Assembly: GCA_002254335.1 (NCBI GenBank) | Contig: NIVA01000123.1 | Span: 1-5,961 of the forward strand | Length of the DNA stretch: 5,961 nucleotides | Direction: 5' to 3' | DNA from: Bacteroidetes bacterium 4572_114 | GTDB taxonomy: Bacteria > Bacteroidota > Bacteroidia > Bacteroidales > 4484-276 | Shown here: positions 1-5,961 of the stretch, piece by piece | How positions within the stretch are numbered: the stretch's first letter is position 1 | Layout of the letters: each line of letters starts with the position of its first letter | Translations under genes and position numbers: made by a program | The notes under the pieces: model-generated | What the model was told of the DNA's origin: nothing | The model's database searches: none | Seen by the model: only the letters and a program-made list of their open reading frames with translations

Positions 1-1
1 C

Positions 2-259
2 ACGCCCAATGGCGACGGGCTGAACGACGAGTTCAAACCCGTGCAGCGATACGACCTGGTGAGAACCTATCACCTGTACATTTACAACCGTTGGGGACAG
101 CTCATCTTCGAGACCTCCGACATCAACCGGGGATGGGACGGCACTTACAAAAACCAGCCGGCAGCACAGGGCACCTACATTTACAAAATCGTTTACACGT
201 CCCCTTCCACCGGCAACGAGCCACAGAGTGTGGCGGGGAGTGTGATGCTGGTCAGGTGA
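2..259 (+). CDS. C-terminal end of a secreted protein with a T9SS type B (gliding motility-associated, CHU_C) sorting domain; 5' end outside window
   Basis: This frame is open from the window edge to the TGA at 257-259 and gives the last 85 residues of a larger protein. It opens with TPNGDGLNDEF, the hallmark start of the gliding motility-associated C-terminal domain, followed by the other conserved blocks IYNRWGQLIFET, GWDGTY and GTYIYKI, and ends in VAGSVMLVR, the usual final beta strand. In this family the domain is the signal that sends a cargo protein through the type IX secretion system across the outer membrane; type B domains are usually linked to PorP/SprF-like partners. The functional part of the protein lies upstream of the window, so its role (adhesin, enzyme or other) cannot be told. 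The GTG at 41 is an internal valine codon, not a start, because the conserved domain begins before it. The family call is very secure; the identity of the whole protein is unknown. Confidence 0.93.
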   Translation, partial: TPNGDGLNDEFKPVQRYDLVRTYHLYIYNRWGQLIFETSDINRGWDGTYKNQPAAQGTYIYKIVYTSPSTGNEPQSVAGSVMLVR

Positions 260-280
260 CCCCCTTTAACCGGGGGCTTT
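260..280 (+). terminator. Possible transcription terminator hairpin after the T9SS cargo gene
   Basis: Five C (260-264) can pair with five G (272-276) around a 7-base loop (TTTAACC), starting directly after the stop codon. The tail CTTTCT is only partly T-rich, so this is a weak intrinsic terminator at best. The position directly after a stop codon is the main support. Confidence 0.4.
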
Positions 281-319
281 CTAAAAAGTCAATTTTTCAG
301 CTAATTTGATATAATAAAA

Positions 320-419
320 TCTTTGTGGTTCTTTGTGACTTCTCCGCAAACCTCTGTGTAACAGCTTTATATATTTGCGTCACAGAGATGCATAAAGTAA
401 ACACGGAGAAACACAGAGG
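320..419. repeat. Imperfect inverted repeat of helically spaced CTTTGTG/CTCTGTG words (intergenic palindromic element)
   Basis: The left arm has CTTTGTG at 321 and 331, a diverged copy (CTCCGCA) at 342 and CTCTGTG at 352. The right arm has the complementary words CACAGAG at 381, a diverged CATAAAG at 391, CACGGAG at 402 and CACAGAG at 412. All four pairs share one symmetry centre (about 369.5). Segments 321-327/412-418, 329-337/402-410 and 352-358/381-387 pair with only G-T wobbles. There is also an offset perfect 9-bp match, CCTCTGTGT (351-359) with ACACAGAGG (411-419). No reading frame runs through it. Similar CTTTGTG/CTCTGTG strings are, from memory, dispersed between genes in many environmental bacterial genomes including Bacteroidota; their function is not established. 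The structure is seen directly; membership of a genome-wide repeat family is inference. Confidence 0.7.
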
Positions 420-474
420 ACTTTTCAGGCAACAACCGTTACATGAGATTGGGCTATATTGAATTTGTATGTGG

Positions 475-494
475 TATTAGATAATTATCTGATA
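475..494. repeat. 20-bp near-perfect palindrome upstream of the thioesterase gene
   Basis: AGATAATTATCT at 479-490 is a perfect 12-bp palindrome. It extends to 475-494 with one mismatched pair (478/491). It ends 26 bases before the ATG at 521, where a regulator binding site or a promoter-overlapping operator would be expected. AT-rich palindromes of this size can arise by chance, so a regulatory role is only a suggestion. Confidence 0.4.
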
Positions 495-520
495 TTTGTG
501 CCGGCAATTTATTTGGTACC

Positions 521-1042
521 ATGGACAAAAAATCAAAAACCCCGAATCTGGAGGGAGAGGCAGGATGGATTGAAATAGATTATCCTGATATTTACAGGAA
601 GGAAAAGTTTTTCGTGATTGGCGACCAGTCGGAAGACCGGTTAAAAGTAAAGTATTTTTTCCGGGACAGCGATCACCGGTTTTTTGGAAAAATCTTTTTC
701 GGCAAAGCCACTCAGGGCCCTCCCGGACATGCCCATGGAGGTAGTATGGCTGCCGTGCTTGACGAAGCCATGGGGTTTTCGGCATGGATAATTGGATACA
801 GCGTTGTTGCCGCCAGTATAACGATTGATTATCTGGAGATGCTGCCGGTTGAGACCGTGGTAACCGTTGAAGCATGGGTGGAGAATGTTGACGGGAAAAA
901 GATAACAACAAGAGGCAAAATTTACATGGGGGATGTTGTGTTTGCAACAGGTGAAGGTTTATTTATCAACATACCCACCGAAAGATTCGGCGACATCTCA
1001 CACTATCTTTATGACGTGCGAAAACAGACAAAAAAGCAGTAA
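521..1042 (+). CDS. PaaI/THEM4-like hotdog-fold thioesterase (acyl-CoA thioesterase family)
   Basis: The 173-residue soluble protein probably hydrolyses an acyl-CoA or related thioester in the cytoplasm. The hotdog signature is GHAHGGSMAAVLDEAMG at residues 69-85: H72-G73-G74 begins the long central helix, and D81/E82 sit where PaaI- and THEM4-type enzymes carry their catalytic acid. The strands after the helix (VAASITIDYLEMLPVETVV, then VTVEAWVENVDGKKI and KIYMGDVVFATGEGLFI) fit the rest of the fold. The N-terminal 50 residues or so are longer than in minimal PaaI proteins, as in THEM4/5-like members. There is no signal peptide or membrane segment. The ATG at 521 is the first start in this frame; no Shine-Dalgarno is seen, as is common in Bacteroidota. 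The pseudouridine synthase gene follows after 49 bp and may be co-transcribed, but no functional link is evident. The substrate cannot be predicted. Confidence 0.85.
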   Translation: MDKKSKTPNLEGEAGWIEIDYPDIYRKEKFFVIGDQSEDRLKVKYFFRDSDHRFFGKIFFGKATQGPPGHAHGGSMAAVLDEAMGFSAWIIGYSVVAASITIDYLEMLPVETVVTVEAWVENVDGKKITTRGKIYMGDVVFATGEGLFINIPTERFGDISHYLYDVRKQTKKQ

Positions 1043-1091
1043 CCAACCATTGTTTTAGTAAGGTAAATGTCTAAACTTTTGAGCCATCTAA

Positions 1092-1994
1092 ATGATTATT
1101 CTCGAAACACATATCGTCCCTGCCGGCACCTCCCGGATAAGGTTACTGGATTTTTGCCTGGAACACCTGCAAACGATCAGGTCGAGATCAGGCATAAAAA
1201 AAGCCATTAAAAAAGGCGAATTGTTGCTGGATGATCAACGGGCATCAGGAGCGGAATGGATAAAACCGGGGCAAAAAGTTATCCTGGCTGACAGAGAAGA
1301 AAACCCGCCGAAACCTTATGAAATGCAACTGAACATTGTATATGAAGACGACTACCTGGCGGTTGTGCATAAACCGTCCGGCATTCCGGTAAGCGGCAAT
1401 AAATACCGGACAATTCAGAATGTGCTGTTGCATAACATCAAAAAATCACCACGGGAAGATGCGCTCAAGTGGCCGCAGCCTGTGCACCGGCTTGATTACG
1501 GAACTTCGGGGTTGCTGGTGGTGGCCAAAACCCGAAAAACCATTGCGGATACCGGTGAGCAATTTGAGAAGAGGCAGGTAAAGAAAAAATACATAGCGAT
1601 AGTGATTGGGAAAACTGCAAAGGAAGGATTGATAACTGAAAAAATAGAAGAGAAAGAAGCCATTACCCATTTCCGTCTGATAAAGCTTGTCCGTTCCGTA
1701 CATACCGATTGGTTGTCGCTGGTAGAACTGTCCCCCGAAACGGGCCGTACACATCAGATAAGAATTCACATGGCAGGCATAGGCCATCCTGTACTGGGCG
1801 ATGAAAAATATGGTGCGAAGTTTAAGCTGTTAAAACACAAAGGTCTGTTCCTGGTTGCCACCGGGCTTGACTTCAGACATCCGGTAACCGGTAAAGAACT
1901 TTCATTTCATCTCGACATTCCTTACAAATTCGCCAAACGACTGGAAACGGAACAAAAGCGGTGGGAGAAATATTCTCAAACGACGCAGACATGA
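1092..1994 (+). CDS. RluA-family RNA pseudouridine synthase with N-terminal S4-like domain
   Basis: The 300-residue enzyme isomerises specific uridines in rRNA or tRNA to pseudouridine. Residues about 14-66 resemble an S4 RNA-binding domain (SRIRLLDFCLEHL, then IKKAIKKGELLLDDQRA and IKPGQKVILAD). The catalytic domain begins at IVYEDDYLAVVHKPSGIPV (82-100). The catalytic aspartate is D135 in HRLDYGTSGLLVVAKT (132-147). The other family motifs are KKKYIAIV with conserved Y167, GRTHQIRIH (218-226) and GHPVLGDEKYG (231-241). Length and domain order match RluC/RluD-type proteins. The residue after the catalytic Asp is Tyr rather than the usual Lys or Arg, so I would not assign a target site or a specific rlu symbol. 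The start is ATG 1092, just after an in-frame TAA. It lies 49 bp behind the thioesterase gene, possibly in the same transcript. All key motifs are present, so it should be active. Confidence 0.93.
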   Translation: MIILETHIVPAGTSRIRLLDFCLEHLQTIRSRSGIKKAIKKGELLLDDQRASGAEWIKPGQKVILADREENPPKPYEMQLNIVYEDDYLAVVHKPSGIPVSGNKYRTIQNVLLHNIKKSPREDALKWPQPVHRLDYGTSGLLVVAKTRKTIADTGEQFEKRQVKKKYIAIVIGKTAKEGLITEKIEEKEAITHFRLIKLVRSVHTDWLSLVELSPETGRTHQIRIHMAGIGHPVLGDEKYGAKFKLLKHKGLFLVATGLDFRHPVTGKELSFHLDIPYKFAKRLETEQKRWEKYSQTTQT

Positions 1995-2038
1995 TTCCCG
2001 TCTAATAACATAACCCTCGCAGTTTAATTTGCGTGAGT

Positions 2039-2071
2039 ATTGGATGTCTGAATTTATTTTCGTTATTTTTG
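2039..2071 (+). promoter_or_regulatory. Bacteroidota-type promoter for the hicB-like gene
   Basis: TATTTTTG at 2064-2071 matches the Bacteroidota -7 consensus TAnnTTTG exactly. ATTG at 2039-2042 lies 21 bases upstream and matches the TTG core of the -33 element. Transcription would start around 2076-2080, leaving a leader of only about 6-10 bases before the ATG at 2086. This supports 2086 over the upstream in-frame starts TTG 2029 and ATG 2044, which would lie ahead of the transcription start. The match is by eye only. Confidence 0.6.
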
Positions 2072-2085
2072 TAAAAAACAAAGCA

Positions 2086-2277
2086 ATGAATAAAGTTGAA
2101 TTTGTTTACTGGCAGGATGAAAATGTCTGGATTGGATACTTGAAAGAATATCCTGATTACTGGACGCAGGGGAAAACCATGAAAGAGCTAAAAGAAAATC
2201 TTAAAGATATTTATAACGAATTAGTGAGCGGTGCCATCCCCAATGTCCGTAAAACCGGTGAACTTGAAATTGCCTGA
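2086..2277 (+). CDS. hicB: HicB-family type II antitoxin (short, pseudo-RNase H domain only)
   Basis: The 63-residue protein fits the compact HicB fold: a first strand pair MNKVEFVYWQDENVWIGYLKE, then the signature YPDYWTQGKTMKELKENLKDIY (residues 22-43; compare the family's PGxxTQGxTxEEAxxN), ending in GAIPNVRKTGELEIA. In HicAB modules the antitoxin binds and blocks HicA, a small double-stranded-RNA-binding-fold mRNA interferase. This copy has no C-terminal helix-turn-helix or ribbon-helix-helix, so it would not be expected to repress its own promoter by a classical DNA-binding domain. I chose ATG 2086 because family homology begins there and the putative promoter ends at 2071; a longer frame opens at TTG 2029 but its extra 19 residues do not look like HicB. 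A hicA gene would normally follow at once; only a 14-codon stub does (2286-2330). It is therefore probably an orphan antitoxin. Confidence 0.8.
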   Translation: MNKVEFVYWQDENVWIGYLKEYPDYWTQGKTMKELKENLKDIYNELVSGAIPNVRKTGELEIA

Positions 2278-2285
2278 TATTTCGC

Positions 2286-2330
2286 ATGAAACGGAAAACA
2301 TTAAAATCGGATGCATCAATAAATGCCTAA
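2286..2330 (+). pseudogene. Probable truncated remnant of a hicA toxin gene (14 codons)
   Basis: Eight bases after the hicB stop an ATG opens a frame reading MKRKTLKSDASINA, then TAA. Short HicA toxins following this kind of HicB very often begin MKRK or MKRR followed by a Leu/Ile position, so the first six residues look like a genuine hicA start in the expected place and spacing. The rest of a HicA (about 50 more residues, including the GGxH catalytic-histidine region) is absent: the downstream DNA is the 3' end of the RND gene on the other strand, and the two reading frames overlap by four bases. Residues 7-14 probably come from beyond the breakpoint. The match is short, so chance resemblance is possible. 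Confidence 0.45.
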
Positions 2331-5300
2331 CCTTTCTTTGTAAACAGCTTATCCATCTTGTATTTGGCTTCCACAAGCACATGATACATTGACGGGACGA
2401 TGATCAGCGTCAGGAATGTGGCGAAGCCCAAACCAAAAATGACCGTCCAGCTCAGCGGCCCCCAGAAAGCCACGTTATCACCCCCGAAATAGATCTTCGG
2501 ATTGAATGTGTTCAGGAATGAAACAAAGTCAATGTTCAGCCCGATGGCGAGGGGGAAAAGTCCCAGAATGGTCGTAATGGCTGTCAGCAATACCGGCCGC
2601 AAACGGGTCTTCCCGCCTTCGATGATGCAGCTTTTGGCCACATCCCTCGGGAGATTGGCTTTTTCAGGTAAACCAAGCTCTTTTCTTTTCCGCTGTTTCA
2701 ACAATCCGATGTAATCGATCAGCACAATGCCGTTGTTTACTACCACTCCCGCGAGGGAAACAATACCGATGCCGGTCATCACCACAATAAAATCCATTTT
2801 GAAAGTGGCCAGACCGCCAAACACACCGATAGTACTCAATAAGACGGTAAAGATGATCATGGCCGGTTTGACGAACGAGTTGAACTGCGTAACCAGGATC
2901 AGTGCAATCAGAGCCACCGCGATCAGCAACGCTTTTTCAAGGAACGCCATCGACTCCTGCTGGTCTTCCTGCTCTCCGGTAAATTTATAGGTTACCCCGG
3001 CAGGTAATTTGAAGTTCTTCATGATCTTTTTCAATTCAACATTGATGCTGTTGGCATTGTATCCCTCGAGCACATTGGAATAAATGGTGATCACCCGGTC
3101 GCGGTCAATCCGGTTAATGGCGCCATAAGTGGAACTGTACGTAAAATCGGCAACTGCCGAAATGGGCACCTGGATAATTTTGCCGGATGACTGGCTCCTG
3201 AATGTTATCCGCTGGTTGATCAGGTCTTCCAGATTATAACGGTATTTATCGTCGAGTTTCATCCTGATCTTGTATTCGTCTTCGCCCTGTTTAAAATCCG
3301 AAATTTCTTTCCCGAATAAAGCCGTGCGGATGGCATCCCCAATCTGCGCCGTATTCAAACCGTAACGCCTTGCTTTTTCGCGGTTAATGTTCACCAGCAA
3401 TTCGGGTTTGCCGACATCGAGGTCGATTTTCAGGGCTTCGATGCCCGGTATCCCGGATGCATTGATCACCGACCGGATCGTATCGGACAGGTACAACAGG
3501 ATTTTAAAATCTTTCCCGTGAATCTCCAGGTTAATGGGTTTGCCGGTGGGTGGTCCGTGTTTCTTTTTCTCAACCGATACAATAACCCCCGGATACTGAC
3601 CCACAAGATTGCTTTCCAACTGATGCTGAATTTTTCGCGTACTTTTCCCGTTCCGGTCTTCATATTCCACAAAATTGATCGTAACCAATCCTTTATTCGA
3701 GCCGCCCTGTCTCCCTGAAAAACCTGCATTCTCACCCACAGCGCCTTTTCCCACCGTGGTCAGCACAGAGGTAACAATATCCATATCAGGTTCGAGAATA
3801 TTGAAAACCTTTTTTTCAATCTGACGCACAGCTGAATCGGTATAATCAATATCCGTATTGATGGGCATTTCCACCAGAATATTGATCATTTTCGGGTCGG
3901 GATCGGGAAAGAAAATAACTTTCGGATTGGATGAAAAGTAGAATATCATGGTCACGATCATCAGGATAAAAGTTCCCAGGATCAGCAGATAGGGTATCGT
4001 TCCTTTTAAAGCAAAACGAATGAATTTCAGGTAAGTGTTTTCGAGCCAGATCAACCCCACCCGCTGGAACCACATTGCCAACCGGGAAAGGAAAAGCATA
4101 TCCAATAAGCCGATGAAGGCGAAAGCAAGCAGCAAAGTCCCCATCCAGTTTACTTTCAGCAAATAAAAAATCATGGCTGCCAATACAATAATAATGATCG
4201 CCCTTAAATACTTACGCGGTTTGGGTAGGACTACATTGGCTCCTTTTTTATAAAAGTCCTTGAACACCACCGGAACGAGTACCAGGGCCACAAACAACGA
4301 TGAAGAGAGCACAATGATCAGTGTTTCGGGCAAATAGCTCATGAATTTTCCTACGATGCTGTCCCAAAACAATAACGGGATGAAAGCGGCAAGGGTTGTG
4401 GCTGTAGAGGTGATGATGGGAACGGCTACCTCGCCTGTCGCCTGGCGGGCAGCCTCCAGCTTGGAGTATCCCCGCTGGACATATCTGAACATATTTTCCG
4501 TTACCACAATGGCATTGTCCACCAGCATACCCAGCGCGAGGATCAGTCCGAACAAAACGATCATATTCACCTTGTAGTCCAGCAGCCCCATGATGAGAAA
4601 TGAAAGAAACATGGACATAGGAATGGCCAGTCCGACGATCAGTGAATTCCGTGTGCCGAGGAAAAGAAACAGGATAATGATCACAAAGATCATCCCCATG
4701 ATGATGCTGTTTTCCAGGTTACTCAATTGCAGCTTGACCGTTTCCGACTGGTCGTTGGTAATGGTAACCACAAGCTTTTCAGGCAAGGCGTTGTTGCTCT
4801 TTGCCTCTTTCAGTATTTTATTCACCTGGTCAATGGTCGAAAGCAGGTTTTCACCGCTTTTTTTCACGACCTGAAGCGTAACCACCGGCTGGTTGTTCAA
4901 ACGCGAATAACTGTCGCGCTCGGCAAAACCGTAATCCACCCAGCCCACGTCTCTCAGGTAAACAATATTCCCTTTCTCGCTTTTGACAATGATGTTTTCA
5001 ATTTCTTTCGGGTTTTTAAATTCCCCGGCCAGCCGCACGGTACGGCGTATCTTTCCCATTTTGATGTCGCCCCCCGACATGGAGATGTTTTCGCGCTTGA
5101 TCGCATTTTCCACATCCGTATAGCTCACCCTGAGTGCACTCATCTTGAAAGGATTGAGATTGACTTTTACTTCACGGTCGGTGATACCGGTGATGTTGAC
5201 TTTGGAAACCTCATAAATTGTTTCCAGTTCATCTTTTAACTCTTCGGCATAATCTTTCAACTCGTTGATGTTAAAATCACCGCTCAGATTAATATTGACC

Positions 5301-5758
5301 ACCGGGAATTCCGACATGTCAATATCCGAAACCGAAGGGTCTTCACGAAGGTCGTCAGGCAGATCGCTTTTGGCTTTATCCACGGCATCCTTCACATCCT
5401 GCAATGCGGTTTTAATATCCACATCCGGCTGGAACTCAACAAATATGCTGGATGCATCCTGGCTGGACAACGAGGTCATTTTTTTGATCCCCTTGATGGA
5501 TTCGATTTCCTTTTCAAGCGGACGCGTGATGAGGTTTTCAATGTCAATAGGGGGATTGCCCGGGTAAATCGTCTGCACCATGATGGTGGGGATATTTATC
5601 TCGGGAAACAACTCCTTGGGCCGGGTGATGTAAGAATACAACCCAAAGAGAAGAATGACCACGACCATCAGGTACACCGTTGTCTCATTCTTTAATGCCC
5701 AGTTGGATAACCAAAAGGTTCTGATCACTTTTTTATTGCTGTCGTTTTCTTTTTCCAT
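2327..5758 (-). CDS. RND-family multidrug/metabolite efflux pump permease (AcrB/HAE1-like)
   Basis: This 1143-residue inner-membrane protein would use the proton motive force to drive export through an adaptor and an outer-membrane channel. It has the duplicated RND layout: TM1 at about 28-46, first porter region to about 345 (starting FPEINIPTIMVQTIYPGNPP), TM2-TM6 at about 352-500, TM7 at 588-607, second porter region to about 938, and TM8-TM12 at about 942-1122. TM4 carries GMLVDNAIVVTEN (410-422): D414 matches one of the paired proton-relay aspartates of AcrB and N415 replaces the other. TM10 has VVVNNGIVLID, with Asn where AcrB has its relay lysine, as in many HAE1 proteins outside Proteobacteria. 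Two additional hydrophobic segments (about 518-534 and 539-557) lie between TM6 and TM7, which partly accounts for the length above AcrB (about 1050). The start ATG (5756-5758) follows the adaptor stop by 54 bp, and GAAGGA sits only two bases before it, too close for a standard ribosome site. The substrate is unknown. Confidence 0.93.
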   Translation of the reverse strand: MEKENDSNKKVIRTFWLSNWALKNETTVYLMVVVILLFGLYSYITRPKELFPEINIPTIMVQTIYPGNPPIDIENLITRPLEKEIESIKGIKKMTSLSSQDASSIFVEFQPDVDIKTALQDVKDAVDKAKSDLPDDLREDPSVSDIDMSEFPVVNINLSGDFNINELKDYAEELKDELETIYEVSKVNITGITDREVKVNLNPFKMSALRVSYTDVENAIKRENISMSGGDIKMGKIRRTVRLAGEFKNPKEIENIIVKSEKGNIVYLRDVGWVDYGFAERDSYSRLNNQPVVTLQVVKKSGENLLSTIDQVNKILKEAKSNNALPEKLVVTITNDQSETVKLQLSNLENSIIMGMIFVIIILFLFLGTRNSLIVGLAIPMSMFLSFLIMGLLDYKVNMIVLFGLILALGMLVDNAIVVTENMFRYVQRGYSKLEAARQATGEVAVPIITSTATTLAAFIPLLFWDSIVGKFMSYLPETLIIVLSSSLFVALVLVPVVFKDFYKKGANVVLPKPRKYLRAIIIIVLAAMIFYLLKVNWMGTLLLAFAFIGLLDMLFLSRLAMWFQRVGLIWLENTYLKFIRFALKGTIPYLLILGTFILMIVTMIFYFSSNPKVIFFPDPDPKMINILVEMPINTDIDYTDSAVRQIEKKVFNILEPDMDIVTSVLTTVGKGAVGENAGFSGRQGGSNKGLVTINFVEYEDRNGKSTRKIQHQLESNLVGQYPGVIVSVEKKKHGPPTGKPINLEIHGKDFKILLYLSDTIRSVINASGIPGIEALKIDLDVGKPELLVNINREKARRYGLNTAQIGDAIRTALFGKEISDFKQGEDEYKIRMKLDDKYRYNLEDLINQRITFRSQSSGKIIQVPISAVADFTYSSTYGAINRIDRDRVITIYSNVLEGYNANSINVELKKIMKNFKLPAGVTYKFTGEQEDQQESMAFLEKALLIAVALIALILVTQFNSFVKPAMIIFTVLLSTIGVFGGLATFKMDFIVVMTGIGIVSLAGVVVNNGIVLIDYIGLLKQRKRKELGLPEKANLPRDVAKSCIIEGGKTRLRPVLLTAITTILGLFPLAIGLNIDFVSFLNTFNPKIYFGGDNVAFWGPLSWTVIFGLGFATFLTLIIVPSMYHVLVEAKYKMDKLFTKKG

Positions 5759-5812
5759 GATCCTTCAGTCGTTTTTTAAAGAGATGGGGTAAGTAAAAAA
5801 TTTCCGGTTGGA

Positions 5813-5961
5813 TTATCCTGCAATCTCGATCAGGGTTCCGTCCGAGACATTGCTGTAACCGTCAATGATGACCCTGTCGCCCGGATTCAGTCCCGAAAGC
5901 ACTTCACTGCTGGCACGGTACGACCTCCCCAGTTTGATGTATTTCTTCTTGGCAATCCATT
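5813..5961 (-). CDS. C-terminal end of an RND efflux periplasmic adaptor subunit (membrane fusion protein); 5' end outside window
   Basis: Reading the minus strand from the window edge gives 48 residues ending at the TAA (5813-5815). They include KKKYIKLGRSYRASSEVLSG followed by LNPGDRVIIDGYSNVSDGTL and the ending IEIAG. The pattern GLxxGDxVIxxG, then xDGTxxxI, is the normal end of AcrA/MexA-type adaptors, in the beta-barrel to membrane-proximal region. The protein would be lipid- or membrane-anchored in the periplasm and connect the RND permease to a TolC-like channel. It lies 54 bp upstream of the permease gene on the same strand, the usual adaptor-permease order, so the two are almost certainly one operon. 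The fragment is short, but motif plus context make the call strong. Confidence 0.85.
   Translation of the reverse strand, partial: WIAKKKYIKLGRSYRASSEVLSGLNPGDRVIIDGYSNVSDGTLIEIAG

Noticed and set aside
370..377. TATATTTG, an exact TAnnTTTG -7 box at the tip of the intergenic inverted repeat
   Set aside because: No TTG lies 17-23 bases upstream, and the region is AT-rich, so a chance match is likely.
464..498. TTTG (464-467) and TATTTG (493-498) as a promoter for the thioesterase gene
   Set aside because: The -7 element is two bases short of TAnnTTTG and the spacing to the TTTG is too long for the Bacteroidota consensus.
477..947. 156-codon minus-strand frame across the thioesterase gene
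   Set aside because: It is a shadow of the conserved hotdog thioesterase on the plus strand; its translation has a low-complexity, Pro/Gln/Arg-rich look and no recognisable domain.
1043..1091. Separate promoter for the pseudouridine synthase (TAAACTTTTG near 1072-1081)
   Set aside because: The spacing within the -7 element does not fit TAnnTTTG; co-transcription with the thioesterase gene is simpler.
2016..2037. Possible terminator hairpin after the pseudouridine synthase gene (CTCGCA with TGCGTGAG)
   Set aside because: The stem needs a bulge after four pairs and is not followed by a T run.
2029..2085. N-terminal extension of the HicB-like protein from TTG 2029 or ATG 2044
   Set aside because: The extra residues do not resemble HicB, and a good promoter ends at 2071, inside the extension.
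4727..5239. 170-codon open frame on the plus strand inside the RND gene
   Set aside because: It lies wholly antisense to well-conserved RND porter sequence, its translation shows no recognisable domain, and long antisense open frames are common opposite biased coding sequence.

Overview
The window looks like a chromosomal piece of a Bacteroidota (Bacteroidetes) genome. Three things support this: the leftmost gene ends in a gliding-motility / type IX secretion (T9SS type B) sorting domain, a domain essentially confined to that phylum; a promoter with the Bacteroidota layout (TTG, spacer, TAnnTTTG) lies upstream of the hicB-like gene; and the genes lack convincing Shine-Dalgarno sequences. Genus and species cannot be read from the sequence.

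Layout, left to right. (1) Bases 2-259, plus strand: the last 85 residues of a secreted T9SS cargo protein, followed by a short GC-rich hairpin. (2) Bases 260-520 hold no gene. They contain a roughly 100-bp imperfect inverted repeat made of CTTTGTG/CTCTGTG words and their complements, spaced 10-11 bp apart, and a 20-bp near-perfect palindrome just upstream of the next gene. (3) Bases 521-1994, plus strand: a hotdog-fold thioesterase of the PaaI/THEM4 type and, 49 bp later, an RluA-family RNA pseudouridine synthase. (4) Bases 2039-2330, plus strand: a promoter, a complete 63-residue HicB-type antitoxin, and a 14-codon reading frame that looks like the beginning of a hicA toxin gene cut off after about six codons. 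(5) Bases 2327-5961, minus strand: a complete 1143-residue RND efflux pump permease, preceded in its transcription direction by the last 48 residues of its periplasmic adaptor.

The right half is an ordinary two-gene part of a tripartite drug or metabolite exporter: the adaptor would link the inner-membrane RND pump to an outer-membrane TolC-like channel, whose gene is not in the window. The left genes are housekeeping or accessory genes with no obvious shared pathway. The efflux operon and the hicB remnant meet tail to tail at 2327-2330, which looks like a rearrangement junction that removed most of hicA.

I see no previously undescribed multi-gene system here. The observations most worth checking are the probable orphan HicB with a truncated hicA, the helically phased intergenic repeat, and an additional hydrophobic hairpin between the two halves of the RND permease.
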